The notes beneath the pieces were generated by a model. It saw only the letters and a program-made list of their open reading frames with translations, ran no database searches and was not told the DNA's origin. Of a stretch of 64,000 nucleotides of DNA, positions 1-10,648 are shown piece by piece (the stretch's first letter is position 1; each line of letters starts with the position of its first letter). Source of the stretch: Macrostomum hystrix (taxonomy: Eukaryota > Platyhelminthes > Macrostomidae); NCBI GenBank assembly GCA_950097015.1, contig CATNEN010000034.1:1378501-1442500 (forward strand), given 5' to 3'. Position numbers and translations under genes: made by a program.

Positions 1-3000
1 TTCGGCGGCCAGAAGCTCAACGGCCTGGCTCTCGCTCACTATCGATCCGTCGGAGCGGCCAATCAGCGGCAGGCCGGCGCCCCCGCCACCGCCGCCTGAG
101 CTGCTCCTACAAAGCGAACAGTTGGAAAGACATGACAGGAGACTTTGGAATGCCGACCGTATTTCCAGCAGCCCTCCAAAAGTTACCGCTGATAAGAGTT
201 TAAATGGCACTGTTTAAGACCACTGGCTGGCTGCTGTAACGATTAGGGAGCCTGTAGCCCAGTGGTTAGAGCTTTGGAATTCTGACCAAGAGGTCGGGAG
301 TTCGAATCGCAGCCCAAAAAACAAGTTGTGTCCTTTAGCAAGACACTTGATTCCTTAGTCAGCTGGTCAGTTGGGGTAGAAATTGGGGTGGCTGTGGCGG
401 CCACCACAGCCCATGGACTGAACAGCTGTACGCAGCCTTTTGGAAGCGCAACGCGATAGCTGCGGCTGTGTGCCATTGGCTGTACATGTGGCCCAACTGG
501 GCTGTGTGTAATTTCTTTCCTAACTGAACCAATTGTTCAAAGTAAATAAAACATAATGCCAAAAGAAAAAAATAGATTATTGACAAGAGAAGACAGCAAG
601 GTTTTCCAAAACAGGAAAGCTACGATTGTTGAAGATAATCAGAGAGCAATTAATTTATGTCGGAAAAACACCAAAAGACAAGCCCTTCAGTGAAAATAAT
701 ACTTATTTCCAAAGCGCAAGATTACAAAGCATGGAATAGTCCGACAAAGAAATCACACAGCCCATTGTCTAACGGAGGCAGATTGTTGTATCAAATAGAA
801 TTAAGACTGACGAAAGAAGCAAGCACTGCAGTATAGTGATTCTATGATGATGCTAGGGGTTTCCACGGGTTTCCAGTGAGGCAGAGGGGTTTCCACGGGT
901 TTCCAGTGAAGCATAGGGGTTTTCAGTGAGGCAGAGGGGTTTTCAGTGAGGCAGAGGGGTTTCCACGGGTTTCCAGTGAGGCAGAGGGGTTTCCACGGGT
1001 TTCCAGTGAAGCATAGGGGTTTTCAGTGAGGCAGAGGGGTTTTCAGTGAGACAGAGGGGTTTTCAGTGAGGCAGAGGGGTTTCCAGTGAGGCAGATGGGT
1101 TTCCACGGGTTTCCAGTGAAGCATAGGGGTTTTCAGTGAGGCAGAGGGGTTTTCAGTGAGACAGAGGGGTTTTCAGTGAGGCAGAGGGGTTTTCAGTGAG
1201 ACAGAGGGGTTTCCAGTGAAGCATAGGGGTTTTCAGTGAGACAGAGGGGTTTTCAGTGAGGCAGAGGGGTTTTCAATGAGGCAGAGGGGTTTTCAGTGAG
1301 ACAGAGGGGTTTTCAGTGAGACAGAGGGGTTTTCAGTGAAGCAGAGGGGTTTTCAGTGAGACAGAGGGGTTTTCAGTGAGACAGAGGGGTTTTCAGTGAG
1401 ACAGAGGGGTTTTCAGTGAGACAGAGGGGTTTTCAGTGAGACAGAGGGGTTTTCAGTGAGACAGAGGGGTTTTCAGTGAGACAGAGGGGTTTTCAGTGAG
1501 GCAGAGGGGCTTTCAGTGAGACAGAGGGGTTTTCAGTGAGACAGAGGGGTTTTCAGTGAGACAGAGGGGTTTTCAGTGAGGCAGAGGGGCTTTCAGTGAG
1601 GCAGAGGGGTTTTCAGTGAGGCAGAGGGGTTTTCAGTCTCCTTCTGGAAGAGGTAACCCAAATCTAAAACTGATGTGAGATTAAGAAACAGAAAAAGTCA
1701 TGTCTGCTATTGTGCGGCGGTAAATTCCAAATTAATAAAAGAAGAAATTTGTTTGAAAAAAGTTAATTTTTTAATAAAAATTGACAGTTCTAAACGCGCA
1801 TCAAAAAAGTTCATCCAAAAGGAGACACGGTGAGTTATCCGGCTCATATCTTACCATGCACTGATGCCAGTTCTGAGTGAATGAAGGGGATGGATTCGTT
1901 CAATAAAAACACAGAAAAATTCAATGTTGCATGCCGAGAGCATGCTAACATAACAAGTGAAGCAACTGAACTCAATATTTGAGATATTTGTAACCAGCAA
2001 ATAATATTAAATATTTAAATCAAGTACATAGATCAGTAAACGTCACAGAAAATGCTATAAGCTTGCTAACTCGCCGCTATAACAAATTTTCGGTCAGTTC
2101 TTATTAACAGTAGAAAGACAGCGTGTGTATTTCAAATACCTGTCACTTTTCTGTTTCTCACAAAATATTCAACCAATCGCCCTGAAATTCCAGAAAACTG
2201 GCTAAAAGTTTCCGCTCTATCCGATGCAAATCTCCCAGAGTCACTCCCAGATTCGTTTGGGAGCTTTTGTGAAGTAGGCAGCGGGTATTTGAAATACCCC
2301 GTGGTCTTCCCCTGGGGATAATGGCGTGGTGTTTCAAAATGCTTAAAATCACTAAGGTGACGTTTTAGTATAATATTAGTTTTATTTTATACCTTTAAAT
2401 ATTAATTTTACGTAAGAAATTAGTTAATTTTTGTCCATATAATTTCATTAGTAAGCATTAATAGTGGCGTTTTTTTCAATGAGTAACACAAACGCAGACA
2501 AACTTTCACCTGATTCCAAACTCCCTGAAAATGTATAAAACATTTGCTTTCAGTTAACTTTATTTAGAAAGTCTTGAAAATCAACATTTTCTGCCTTGAA
2601 ATAGTACAGCTTATCATTGCCTGCTAAAAGTGTTAAATATTTCACACAAATTCAGATTAAAAGTGCAAGGCAAAATAAAAGACTATAATTGTACTTTTCA
2701 TGTTCAGATTAAAATGGCGCCAATGTTTTAGCCTACCAGCAGTAATATAGTAGTAAAATAATTCAATATGCACTCGATAGCCTAACCTGAGATAGGTGAT
2801 GATGTGATGCAGCAGGGCTGCTCGCTCAACGTGCAGCTCACCAGTGATTCGGTGGTCCGGGCGCCTGAGGGCCGGGTTGTACACAAAGCCAGGTACACAG
2901 GGCCGAATCAGAACTGAGCATGCGCGCAGCATTCGCTGCATAAAGTAGTGCTGCTGTGTGGCCGTGGCCTTGCGCCTCTCAGCCATGAACTCCGTGTCCT

Positions 3001-6000
3001 GGAATGCGTGCAGTGGATGCAGTGGATTAGATGTAGTGGATTGGATGCAGTGGATTGGATGCAGTGGATTAGATGCAGTGGATTGGATGCAGTGGATTGG
3101 GTGCAGTGGATTGGATGCAGTGGATTGGGTGCAGTGGATTGGGTGCAGTGGATTGGATGCAGTGGATTGGGTGCAGTGGATTGGATGCAGTGGATTGGAT
3201 GCAGTGGATTGGGTGCAGTGGATTGGGTGCAGTGGATTGGATGCAGTGGATTGGGTGCAGTGGATTGGGTGCAGTGGATTGGGTGCAGTGGATTGGATGC
3301 AGTGGATTGGGTGCAGTGGATTGGGTGCAGTGGATTGGGTGCAGTGGATTGGGTGCAGTGGATTGGATGCAGTGGATTGGATGCAGTGGATTGGGTGCAG
3401 TGGATTGGGTGCAGTGGATTGGGTGCAGTGGATTGGGTGCAGTGGATTGGGTGCAGTGGATTGGGTGCAGTGGATTGGGTGCAGTGGATTGGATGCAGTG
3501 GATTGGGTGCAGTGGATTGGGTGCAGTGGATTGGGTGCAGTGGATTGGGTGCAGTGGATTGGGTGCAGTGGATTGGATGCAGTGGATTGGGTGCAGTGGA
3601 TTGGGTGCAGTGGATTGGGTGCAGTGGATTGGATGCAGTGGATTGGATGCAGTGGATTGGGTGCAGTGGATTGGGTGCAGTGGATTGGGTGCAGTGGATT
3701 GGATGCAGTGGATTGGATGCAGTGGATTGGATGCAGTGGATTGGGTGCAGTGGATTGGGTGCAGTGGATTGGGTGCAGTGGATTGGATGCAGTGGATTGG
3801 ATGCAGTGGATTGGGTGCAGTGGATTGGGTGCAGTGGATTGGGTGCAGTGGATTGGATGCAGTGGATTGGGTGCAGTGGATTGGGTGCAGTGGATTGGGT
3901 GCAGTGGATTGGATGCAGTGGATTGGATGCAGTGGATTGGATGCAGTGGATTGGGTGCAGTGGATTGGGTGCAGTGGATTGGGTGCAGTGGATTGGGTGC
4001 AGTGGATTGGGTGCAGTGGATTGGGTGCAGTGGATTGGATGCAGTGGATTGGGTGCAGTGGATTGGGTGCAGTGGATTGGGTGCAGTGGATTGGATGCAG
4101 TGGATTGGATGCAGTGGATTGGATGCAGTGGATTGGGTGCAGTGGATTGGGTGCAGTGGATTGGGTGCAGTGGATTGGGTGCAGTGGATTGGGTGCAGTG
4201 GATTGGATGCAGTGGATTGGATGCAGTGGATTGGGTGCAGTGGATTGGGTGCAGTGGATTGGGTGCAGTGGATTGGGTGCAGTGGATTGGGTGCAGTGGA
4301 TTGGGTGCAGTGGATTGGGTGCAGTGGATTGGGTGCAGTGGATTGGATGCAGTGGATTGGGTGCAGTGGATTGGGTGCAGTGGATTGGGTGCAGTGGATT
4401 GGGTGCAGTGGATTGGGTGCAGTGGATTGGATGCAGTGGATTGGGTGCAGTGGATTGGATGCAGTGGATTGGGTGCAGTGGATTGGATGCAGTGGATTGG
4501 ATGCAGTGGATTGGGTGCAGTGGATTGGGTGCAGTGGATTGGGTGCAGTGGATTGGATGCAGTGGATTGGATGCAGTGGATTGGATGCAGTGGATTGGGT
4601 GCAGTGGATTGGGTGCAGTGGATTGGATGCAGTGGATTGGATGCAGTGGATTGGGTGCAGTGGATTGGGTGCAGTGGATTGGGTGCAGTGGATTGGATGC
4701 AGTGGATTGGGTGCAGTGGATTGGGTGCAGTGGATTGGGTGCAGTGGATTGGGTGCAGTGGATTGGATGCAGTGGATTGGGTGCAGTGGATTGGGTGCAG
4801 TGGATTGGGTGCAGTGGATTGGATGCAGTGGATTGGATGCAGTGGATTGGATGCAGTGGATTGGGTGCAGTGGATTGGGTGCAGTGGATTGGGTGCAGTG
4901 GATTGGGTGCAGTGGATTGGATGCAGTGGATTGGGTGCAGTGGATTGGATGCAGTGGATTGGGTGCAGTGGATTGGATGCAGTGGATTGGGTGCAGTGGA
5001 TTGGGTACAGTGGATTGGGTGCAGTGGATTGGGTGCAGTGGATTGGGTGCAGTGGATTGGGTGCAGGTGCTCACCAGAAACACGGCTGCCAGTATCTGCA
5101 GGGACAGCAAGCAGTAGTCAAGCTCGTCTAGTCTGATGGCAGCCGGACTGCTGACCCTGCCGTGCAGTAGGGCCGGGTCCTTGTTGAGGTAATAGAACAA
5201 TTTGTTCACAATGCAACGGAACAGATCGTCCGTCTCCCAGAACAGCCGCTTGACGGGGTAGCCGCGGTCCAGGCTGAGCTTCAATTCGAACAGGAAGCCG
5301 AAAGCCTCCTGCATGTTGCTCTGTGTGCGAATGATGTCTGCCCGCAGCTCCCTGCGGTGAAGGAGGTGGCAGGACTGACATTGTTTCTAACATTAGTCCC
5401 AGCCTCCGTCTCTAATCTAGTCCCAGCCTCCGTCTCTAATCTAGTCCCAGCCTCCGTCTCTCATCTAGTCCCAGCCTCCGTCTCTAATCTAGTCCCAGCC
5501 TCCGTCTCTAATCTAGTCCCAGCCTCCGTCTCTAATCTAGTCCCAGCCTCCGTCTCTAATCTAGTCCCAGCCTCCGTCTCTCATCTAGTCCCAGCCTCCG
5601 TCTCTAATCTAGTCCCAGCCTCCGTCTCTCATCTAGTCCCAGCCTCCGTCTCTAATCTAGTCCCAGCCTCCGTCTCTCATCTAGTCCCAGCCTCCGTCTC
5701 TCATCTAGTCCCAGCCTCCGTCTCTAATCTAGTCCCAGCCTCCGTCTCTCATCTAGTCCCAGCCTCCGTCTCTAATCTAGTCCCAGCCTCCGTCTCTCAT
5801 CTAGTCCCAGCCTCCGTCTCTAATCTAGTCCCAGCCTCCGTCTCTCATCTAGTCCCAGCCTCCGTCTCTCATCTAGTCCCAGCCTCCGTCTCTAATCTAG
5901 TCCCAGCCTCCGTCTCTCATCTAGTCCCAGCCTCCGTCTCTCATCTAGTCCCAGCCTCCGTCTCTCATCTAGTCCCAGCCTCCGTCTCTCATCTAGTCCC

Positions 6001-8011
6001 AGCCTCCGTCTCTAATCTAGTCCCAGCCTCCGTCTCTAATCTAGTCCCAGCCTCCGTCTCTCATCTAGTCCCAGCCTCCGTCTCTCATCTAGTCCCAGCC
6101 TCCGTCTCTAATCTAGTCCCAGCCTCCGTCTCTAATCTAGTCCCAGCCTCCGTCTCTCATCTAGTCCCAGCCTCCGTCTCTAATCTAGTCCCAGCCTCCG
6201 TCTCTAATCTAGTCCCAGCCTCCGTCTCTAATCTAGTCCCAGCCTCCGTCTCTCATCTAGTCCCAGCCTCCGTCTCTAATCTAGTCCCAGCCTCCGTCTC
6301 TCATCTAGTCCCAGCCTCCGTCTCTCATCTAGTCCCAGCCTCCGTCTCTAATCTAGTCCCAGCCTCCGTCTCTCATCTAGTCCCAGCCTCCGTCTCTCAT
6401 CTAGTCCCAGCCTCCGTCTCTCATCTAGTCCCAGCCTCCGTCTCTCATCTAGTCCCAGCCTCCGTCTCTAATCTAGTCCCAGCCTCCGTCTCTCATCTAG
6501 TCCCAGCCTCCGTCTCTCATCTAGTCCCAGCCTCCGTCTCTAATCTAGTCCCAGCCTCCGTCTCTCATCTAGTCCCAGCCTCCGTCTCTCATCTAGTCCC
6601 AGCCTCCGTCTCTCATCTAGTCCCAGCCTCCGTCTCTCATCTAGTCCCAGCCTCCGTCTCTCATCTAGTCCCAGCCTCCGTCTCTAATCTAGTCCCAGCC
6701 TCCGTCTCTCATCTAGTCCCAGCCTCCGTCTCTCATCTAGTCCCAGCCTCCGTCTCTCATCTAGTCCCAGCCTCCGTCTCTCATCTAGTCCCAGCCTCCG
6801 TCTCTCATCTAGTCCCAGCCTCCGTCTCTAATCTAGTCCCAGCCTCCGTCTCTCATCTAGTCCCAGCTCTACTCCGTCCTCACCGGAACAGCTGAGTAAG
6901 ATGGGCGCTTGGTAGACTCGCTGGCGGACGCTTGACGCGGCGTCGCCTTCGCTGCCTTCCATTAGGTGTCATCGGCGTCGCCGATTCCACGTAGTCTTCG
7001 TCCATATCGAGCGTGCCTAGCAGGGTGGCCATCTGCCAGGTGTTGCGCAGGTGCAAGTAGGCTACACTGCGAGATGACGAGAACACGTTGCAGAGAATAC
7101 GGAAGCTTTTACCGACTGCCGCATTGGCTTCGCCACCGTCAGTAGTAGATGTTGGGACTGTGGACTGTCGTGGGTTCGAGTCTCCGTTTAAAACCGGCTT
7201 TGTCTGATCCGGCTGTTGCTGCTGCTGCTGTTCCTGTTGGGGCAATTGCGAATCTTCTTGATGTGTCGCTGAAGGATTTGTCGGCTGCTCATTTCGATGA
7301 CGCTTCGGAAGACAGCCGCCAGATCGCTGATGCTGCTGCTGCTGCTGTTCCAGAGTTTCGCCAGAAGTCAATGACGGCTGGGTTGGTTGTCTTGATGCTT
7401 GTTGACGATTTTGTCTACGGCCGCGGCTAAAACAGCCGCCGCCACCACCAGCGCCTTCGTCACCGTTTTTTGGACCTGTAGCTTCAGGAGCGCCGGGTTC
7501 CGGAACCTCTGACTTAGCCAGCTGATCTCTGTTGCGATAAATGTCAGGCGAAAAACCTATTAGGTAAATCTTAACAAATTTCTGTAACGGTTTTAATAGG
7601 TTAACAAGAGATTAACCTGGCAGGTGAAGGACTGACGCCGCCAACACCGTCATCAACGCTTTCGTCAACCTCGCTGTCTTCGTCAACATCGTCAACACCC
7701 TCGCCGCCCGGCCGGCAGGTGACCTGCAGGGTCTGGACGCGGTACTCCTCGGCCAGACCAAGCCGGGGCGTCTTCACAATGGCGATGTCGACGACCCGGC
7801 GCAGGCTGACCGCGAGCCGCATGCTGGAGCACTTCACGTCGGAGAAATAGATGCCCTCACCGACTAGAAGGAAGTAGGCCTCCTCCGGCGACGACTTGCC
7901 GCCGCTCGCCTCATCTGTCAGAACCCGCTCGAAGCAGCGCAGCTTGTCGCTTTTGCCAGGCAGGCTTCTCTTCAAGTGCTCCTTGAGCACAATGTTGTCC
8001 AGGCTCGTCAT
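1..8011 (-). CDS. C12orf56-like uncharacterised protein, 3' end beyond window
   Basis: Five exons read on the minus strand: 8011-7617, 7528-6884, 5351-5075, 2998-2787 and 106-1 (continues off the window). All junctions are GT-AG and phase-consistent (2, 2, 0, 2). The start is the ATG at 8011, which lies 10 nt after an acceptor-like CATTTCAG. The N-terminus (LKEHLKRSLPGKSDKLRCFE, then AYFLLVGEGIYFSDV and LRRVVDIAIVKTP) resembles the N-terminus of vertebrate C12orf56, a protein of unknown function, as I remember it. Exon 2 carries a low-complexity Gln/Gly/Pro linker and a basic RQRRRRRVKR stretch. Exon 3 is well-structured (FLFELKLSLDRGYPVKRLFW). Exon 5 begins with a Gly/Ser run. Introns 2 and 3 are almost entirely minisatellite; intron 1 is only 88 nt; intron 4 holds a SINE and a 20-bp array. 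Family assignment is tentative, gene structure less so. No function is inferred. Confidence 0.6.
243..565 (+). mobile_element. tRNA-derived SINE, copy 1
   Basis: The head carries an A-box-like GTAGCCCAGTGGTTAGAGC and a B-box-like GGTCGGGAGTTCGAATC about 35 nt later, the layout of a tRNA-type pol III promoter. A non-tRNA body follows, including TTTAGCAAGACACTT and CATGGACTGAACAG, then an A-rich end near 545-570. The body motif recurs in copies near 14.1 kb and 20.4 kb. It lies antisense inside intron 4 of the C12orf56-like gene. Ends are approximate; target-site duplications were not resolved. Confidence 0.7.
852..1637. repeat. 20-bp minisatellite
   Basis: About 39 copies of a 20-bp unit (typical copy TTTCAGTGAGACAGAGGGGT) with G/A variants (gaggcag versus gagacag). 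In the left third the unit alternates with a variant containing TTCCACGGG. It lies in intron 4 of the C12orf56-like gene. The array stops abruptly at 1637 in unique sequence. Confidence 0.95.
1640..2780. other. AT-rich intron sequence, no feature
   Basis: Intronic part of the C12orf56-like gene. No exon with good splice signals was seen. A 64-codon minus-strand reading frame (2158-2352) has no convincing splice context and no recognisable protein features. Confidence 0.5.
3008..5067. repeat. 14-bp minisatellite filling an intron
   Basis: About 147 head-to-tail copies of a 14-bp unit, GTGCAGTGGATTGG, differing almost only at one A/G position (ggatg versus gggtg). The array occupies all but a few bases of intron 3 of the C12orf56-like gene: the donor GT is at 5074-5073 and the acceptor AG at 3000-2999. 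Because 14 is not a multiple of 3 and the unit lacks stops, several frames stay open for about 2 kb. These are artefacts, not genes. Confidence 0.97.
5394..6866. repeat. 24-bp minisatellite filling an intron
   Basis: About 61 copies of a 24-bp unit (core AGTCCCAGCCTCCGTCTC) that ends in either taatct or tcatct. No other variation is evident. It fills intron 2 of the C12orf56-like gene (donor at 6883-6882, acceptor AG at 5353-5352). Its period is a multiple of 3, so it gives a long stop-free plus-strand frame with an 8-residue repeat; this is not taken as a gene. Confidence 0.97.
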
Positions 8012-10199
8012 GACAGAGCAGCTGAAATGGCTGTGCAAAGAATATACCTGTAGAAATTCTTGTGGATCTGCCAGGTGTTCAACGGAACGGACTCCTAAGC
8101 GAAAGATATGGAGTTACGAGCAGAATCTGAGCCACTCGAAACAGCTCCGAGTTGTTATTGACCAATGTACTTAATTTCCCGTTACTTTGGCGGTGTCTGC
8201 CCTTTTCATGAACAAAAAAGTCTTTGTTTGCGTCGTGCAACAGCTGCGGCTGGCTCAACATCTGCACAACTGAGTTAGGTGTAGTTGTACATATATTTAT
8301 AAGAAAGTTAACCACACTGTTTCGTTATTCGTTTACGACTTTTATTTCATCGCGAGCGAGGGGCATTTATAGGAGCAACAACCCGAATAAGGTCGGAATT
8401 ACCTGAAAAATTACCATTGAAATATTAAATGTATTAACTTTTACTACTAGTCTTATGTCCTATATTTGAACAAGCCATCCACAAAAAGCTGAAGTTGTCT
8501 AAACATAGCTAAAGCATGAAGTTTAGATCTATATTCAGTATTGCACAGAAATAAGAATTGCTAGTTGTAATTTTTATGTATATCACATTTTCTAATCATG
8601 TTTATCTTCAAAAACTCTTATTTTCACATAACCATTTTCTTCATTTTTTTCTCTTTCAACATTTACGCAAGGCTGCTTAAGCTGTTTACTATTAGCAACT
8701 TTCGTATTTCTATCATCTTTTATTGATATAATAATAAAATATAATCTCTATTACTTACTACTATGCTGGCACCATTTTTTTGCATTATTGTTCTGTGCTT
8801 GACGCTGAACGTCCTGATATAAACTACTTATTGATCTCTCTAATTAAATAAATTAAAATTAATGATTTACCTGAATTTAAGAACAGCACATGTATTTTAT
8901 TTCATAAACTATTTGCGATATACTATTTGTATTTTTGTTCTCGCAGTTAGTCTTGGGGACCTAAACAAAAAAACAAAGGCCAGAAATGAGAGAATAAATT
9001 CCATCAGTCTGAACAATCACTCAGTGACACACAGTGAGGGGTTCAAAGAAGTACCAGCGTTATCATATTCAAGTATGCTTTACATTATATTGGTTGTTAG
9101 TTTATAGCATAGTGATTATTAAACAGAAATCAAGACTTCTGTTACGGTTTTTTGTTTCTGTAGAATAACAAAGGGGTGTCCAATTAGGTGTAAATTTTAA
9201 GCTGTAAATCGGTGTAAAAATTAGTGCCATTGATGCCACAGTTGTCATTGTCACGTAGGTATTAATAAAATACCTGTCCATTTGGCTTTAAAAACTTCCT
9301 TCTGGGCGAAACTGAACCTAAAGCATTTGTAATAGTTATTTGCAAGTTCTAACTTTTAAACAATTAATTTAAAAAAAGGCAAATAATATTATTTCTGCTG
9401 TAGTCTGTGTTGCAAAAATACTATTAAAAACAAATTTCACTGCAAACTTTGTTATAATTAAAAAAGTCGAATTTATCATGACGTTACACGCATTACTAAA
9501 TCCACATGTACTAAATCTGTTTTTTACATATACTATACAGTCAGATAAAAAATAAGCTCATGTCATGTCATGAAGCCATTTAAGTTTGGTTGTGTATAAT
9601 TTACGCATATTTGGCTACGAATCCTGCTTCCAGTTAAATGCGTTTATTCTAACGTTTTTTTACTCTATAATGGCTGATCATTTAGAGTTTCAATACAGTA
9701 ATGTAATGTAATTTGTTAGTATTTGATTTATGCCAGGAAAGGTTCTCCTTTCGACATAAAATTATGATTGATTTGTTGTCATGATGATGATAAGTTCATA
9801 ATTTAATTCAATTTAGGCGTATCTCAGGTTCGAAATGTAAATTTGTCATTGTATTTTGAACCCCGATAATAATTACCATAGAATCGATTATGGACTTTTT
9901 TAAGTTTACTGAAAAATATTGGCTTGCGAAGCACATTTCTGAAGTCTATTCTTACTTTTACAGCAGAAAATTTCAATTGAGTTAAGAACTATATCTACAA
10001 CCGACAAGTTGTGATGCTAATCAGGGCACGAAGTAGTTCTCGAACACTAAAGCCAAGTGGCGATGAAAACAGACGGCAAACATTGGCAGCAGCTTCGGCT
10101 GGGACCAGCACGGATCGTTTCAAGTGGCGCATCTCTACCAGAAATAATAGTGGAACTCAGGTGCAAAAGCGAGAAAGCAACCTTCAGCAGCGGATGAAG
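8012..10199. other. AT-rich intergenic region
   Basis: Lies between the 5' end of the C12orf56-like gene (minus) and the plus-strand gene at 10.6 kb, so a divergent promoter region is expected here. The base composition is AT-rich, with only short non-descript reading frames (for example 8862-9107). No promoter motif could be assigned with confidence. Confidence 0.5.
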
Positions 10200-10520
10200 G
10201 TAACTTAACTGATCACCTTCTTCTTCTTCCATTTCGGGCGTGCTCGGGCCGTCGCCATGGCACCGGGCATCAGAGGACGCCCTCCTTATCGAGGAGGCCC
10301 AGCACAGCAAAGTAGTTTAAAAAACCGCCTCTTTGGGGCCCCAGAGGCGGCAGCGATGGGCAGTCAGGACAGGGTAGTTAATGAGCAGGTAGGCGGCCGT
10401 CTCTTCGCCCTCGCCACAGAGGCGGCAGTTGGGTCAAATATTAACGCCGATTTTGACCTGAAAGCCTCACAGAGACAGGCAGCGGTCGTGGCAGATTAGC
10501 CGCTCTTGTCCGATCTGACG
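10200..10520 (-). mobile_element. Decayed 3' end of a non-LTR retrotransposon
   Basis: The minus-strand conceptual translation contains NCRLCGEGEETAAYLL followed by a Pro-Val-Leu and an Arg/Trp-rich end. This is the Cys/His-type motif (C-x2-C, E-E/T, H/Y-L-L, P-x-L) found at the C-terminus of many non-LTR retrotransposon polymerases. In-frame stops interrupt it upstream and after the motif, so it is a relic. The 5' part of the element is absent. Boundaries are approximate. Confidence 0.55.
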
Positions 10521-10648
10521 TTTGTCACTCTAATCCCAAAGCGCTTATTGCGATCAGAATCAATTTATAATTTTTATCCGACCTACCGACCTATCGCATA
10601 TAGGACTGTTCATTCTACTTTTCTGAAAGCCCAATTTTCCTCCTGCAG

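Noticed and set aside
245-318. Genuine tRNA gene
   Set aside because: A- and B-box-like motifs are present but no complete cloverleaf could be folded by eye, and the unit continues into a SINE body shared with other copies.
2657-5314. Giant reading frames (600-880 codons) on both strands through the 14-bp array
   Set aside because: The repeat unit has no stop codon in several frames; the frames begin and end in intron or exon of another gene and encode only a short reiterated peptide.
5357-6895. 512-codon frame with an 8-residue repeat
   Set aside because: Produced by the 24-bp intronic array; it runs on the strand opposite the gene and has no unique protein sequence.
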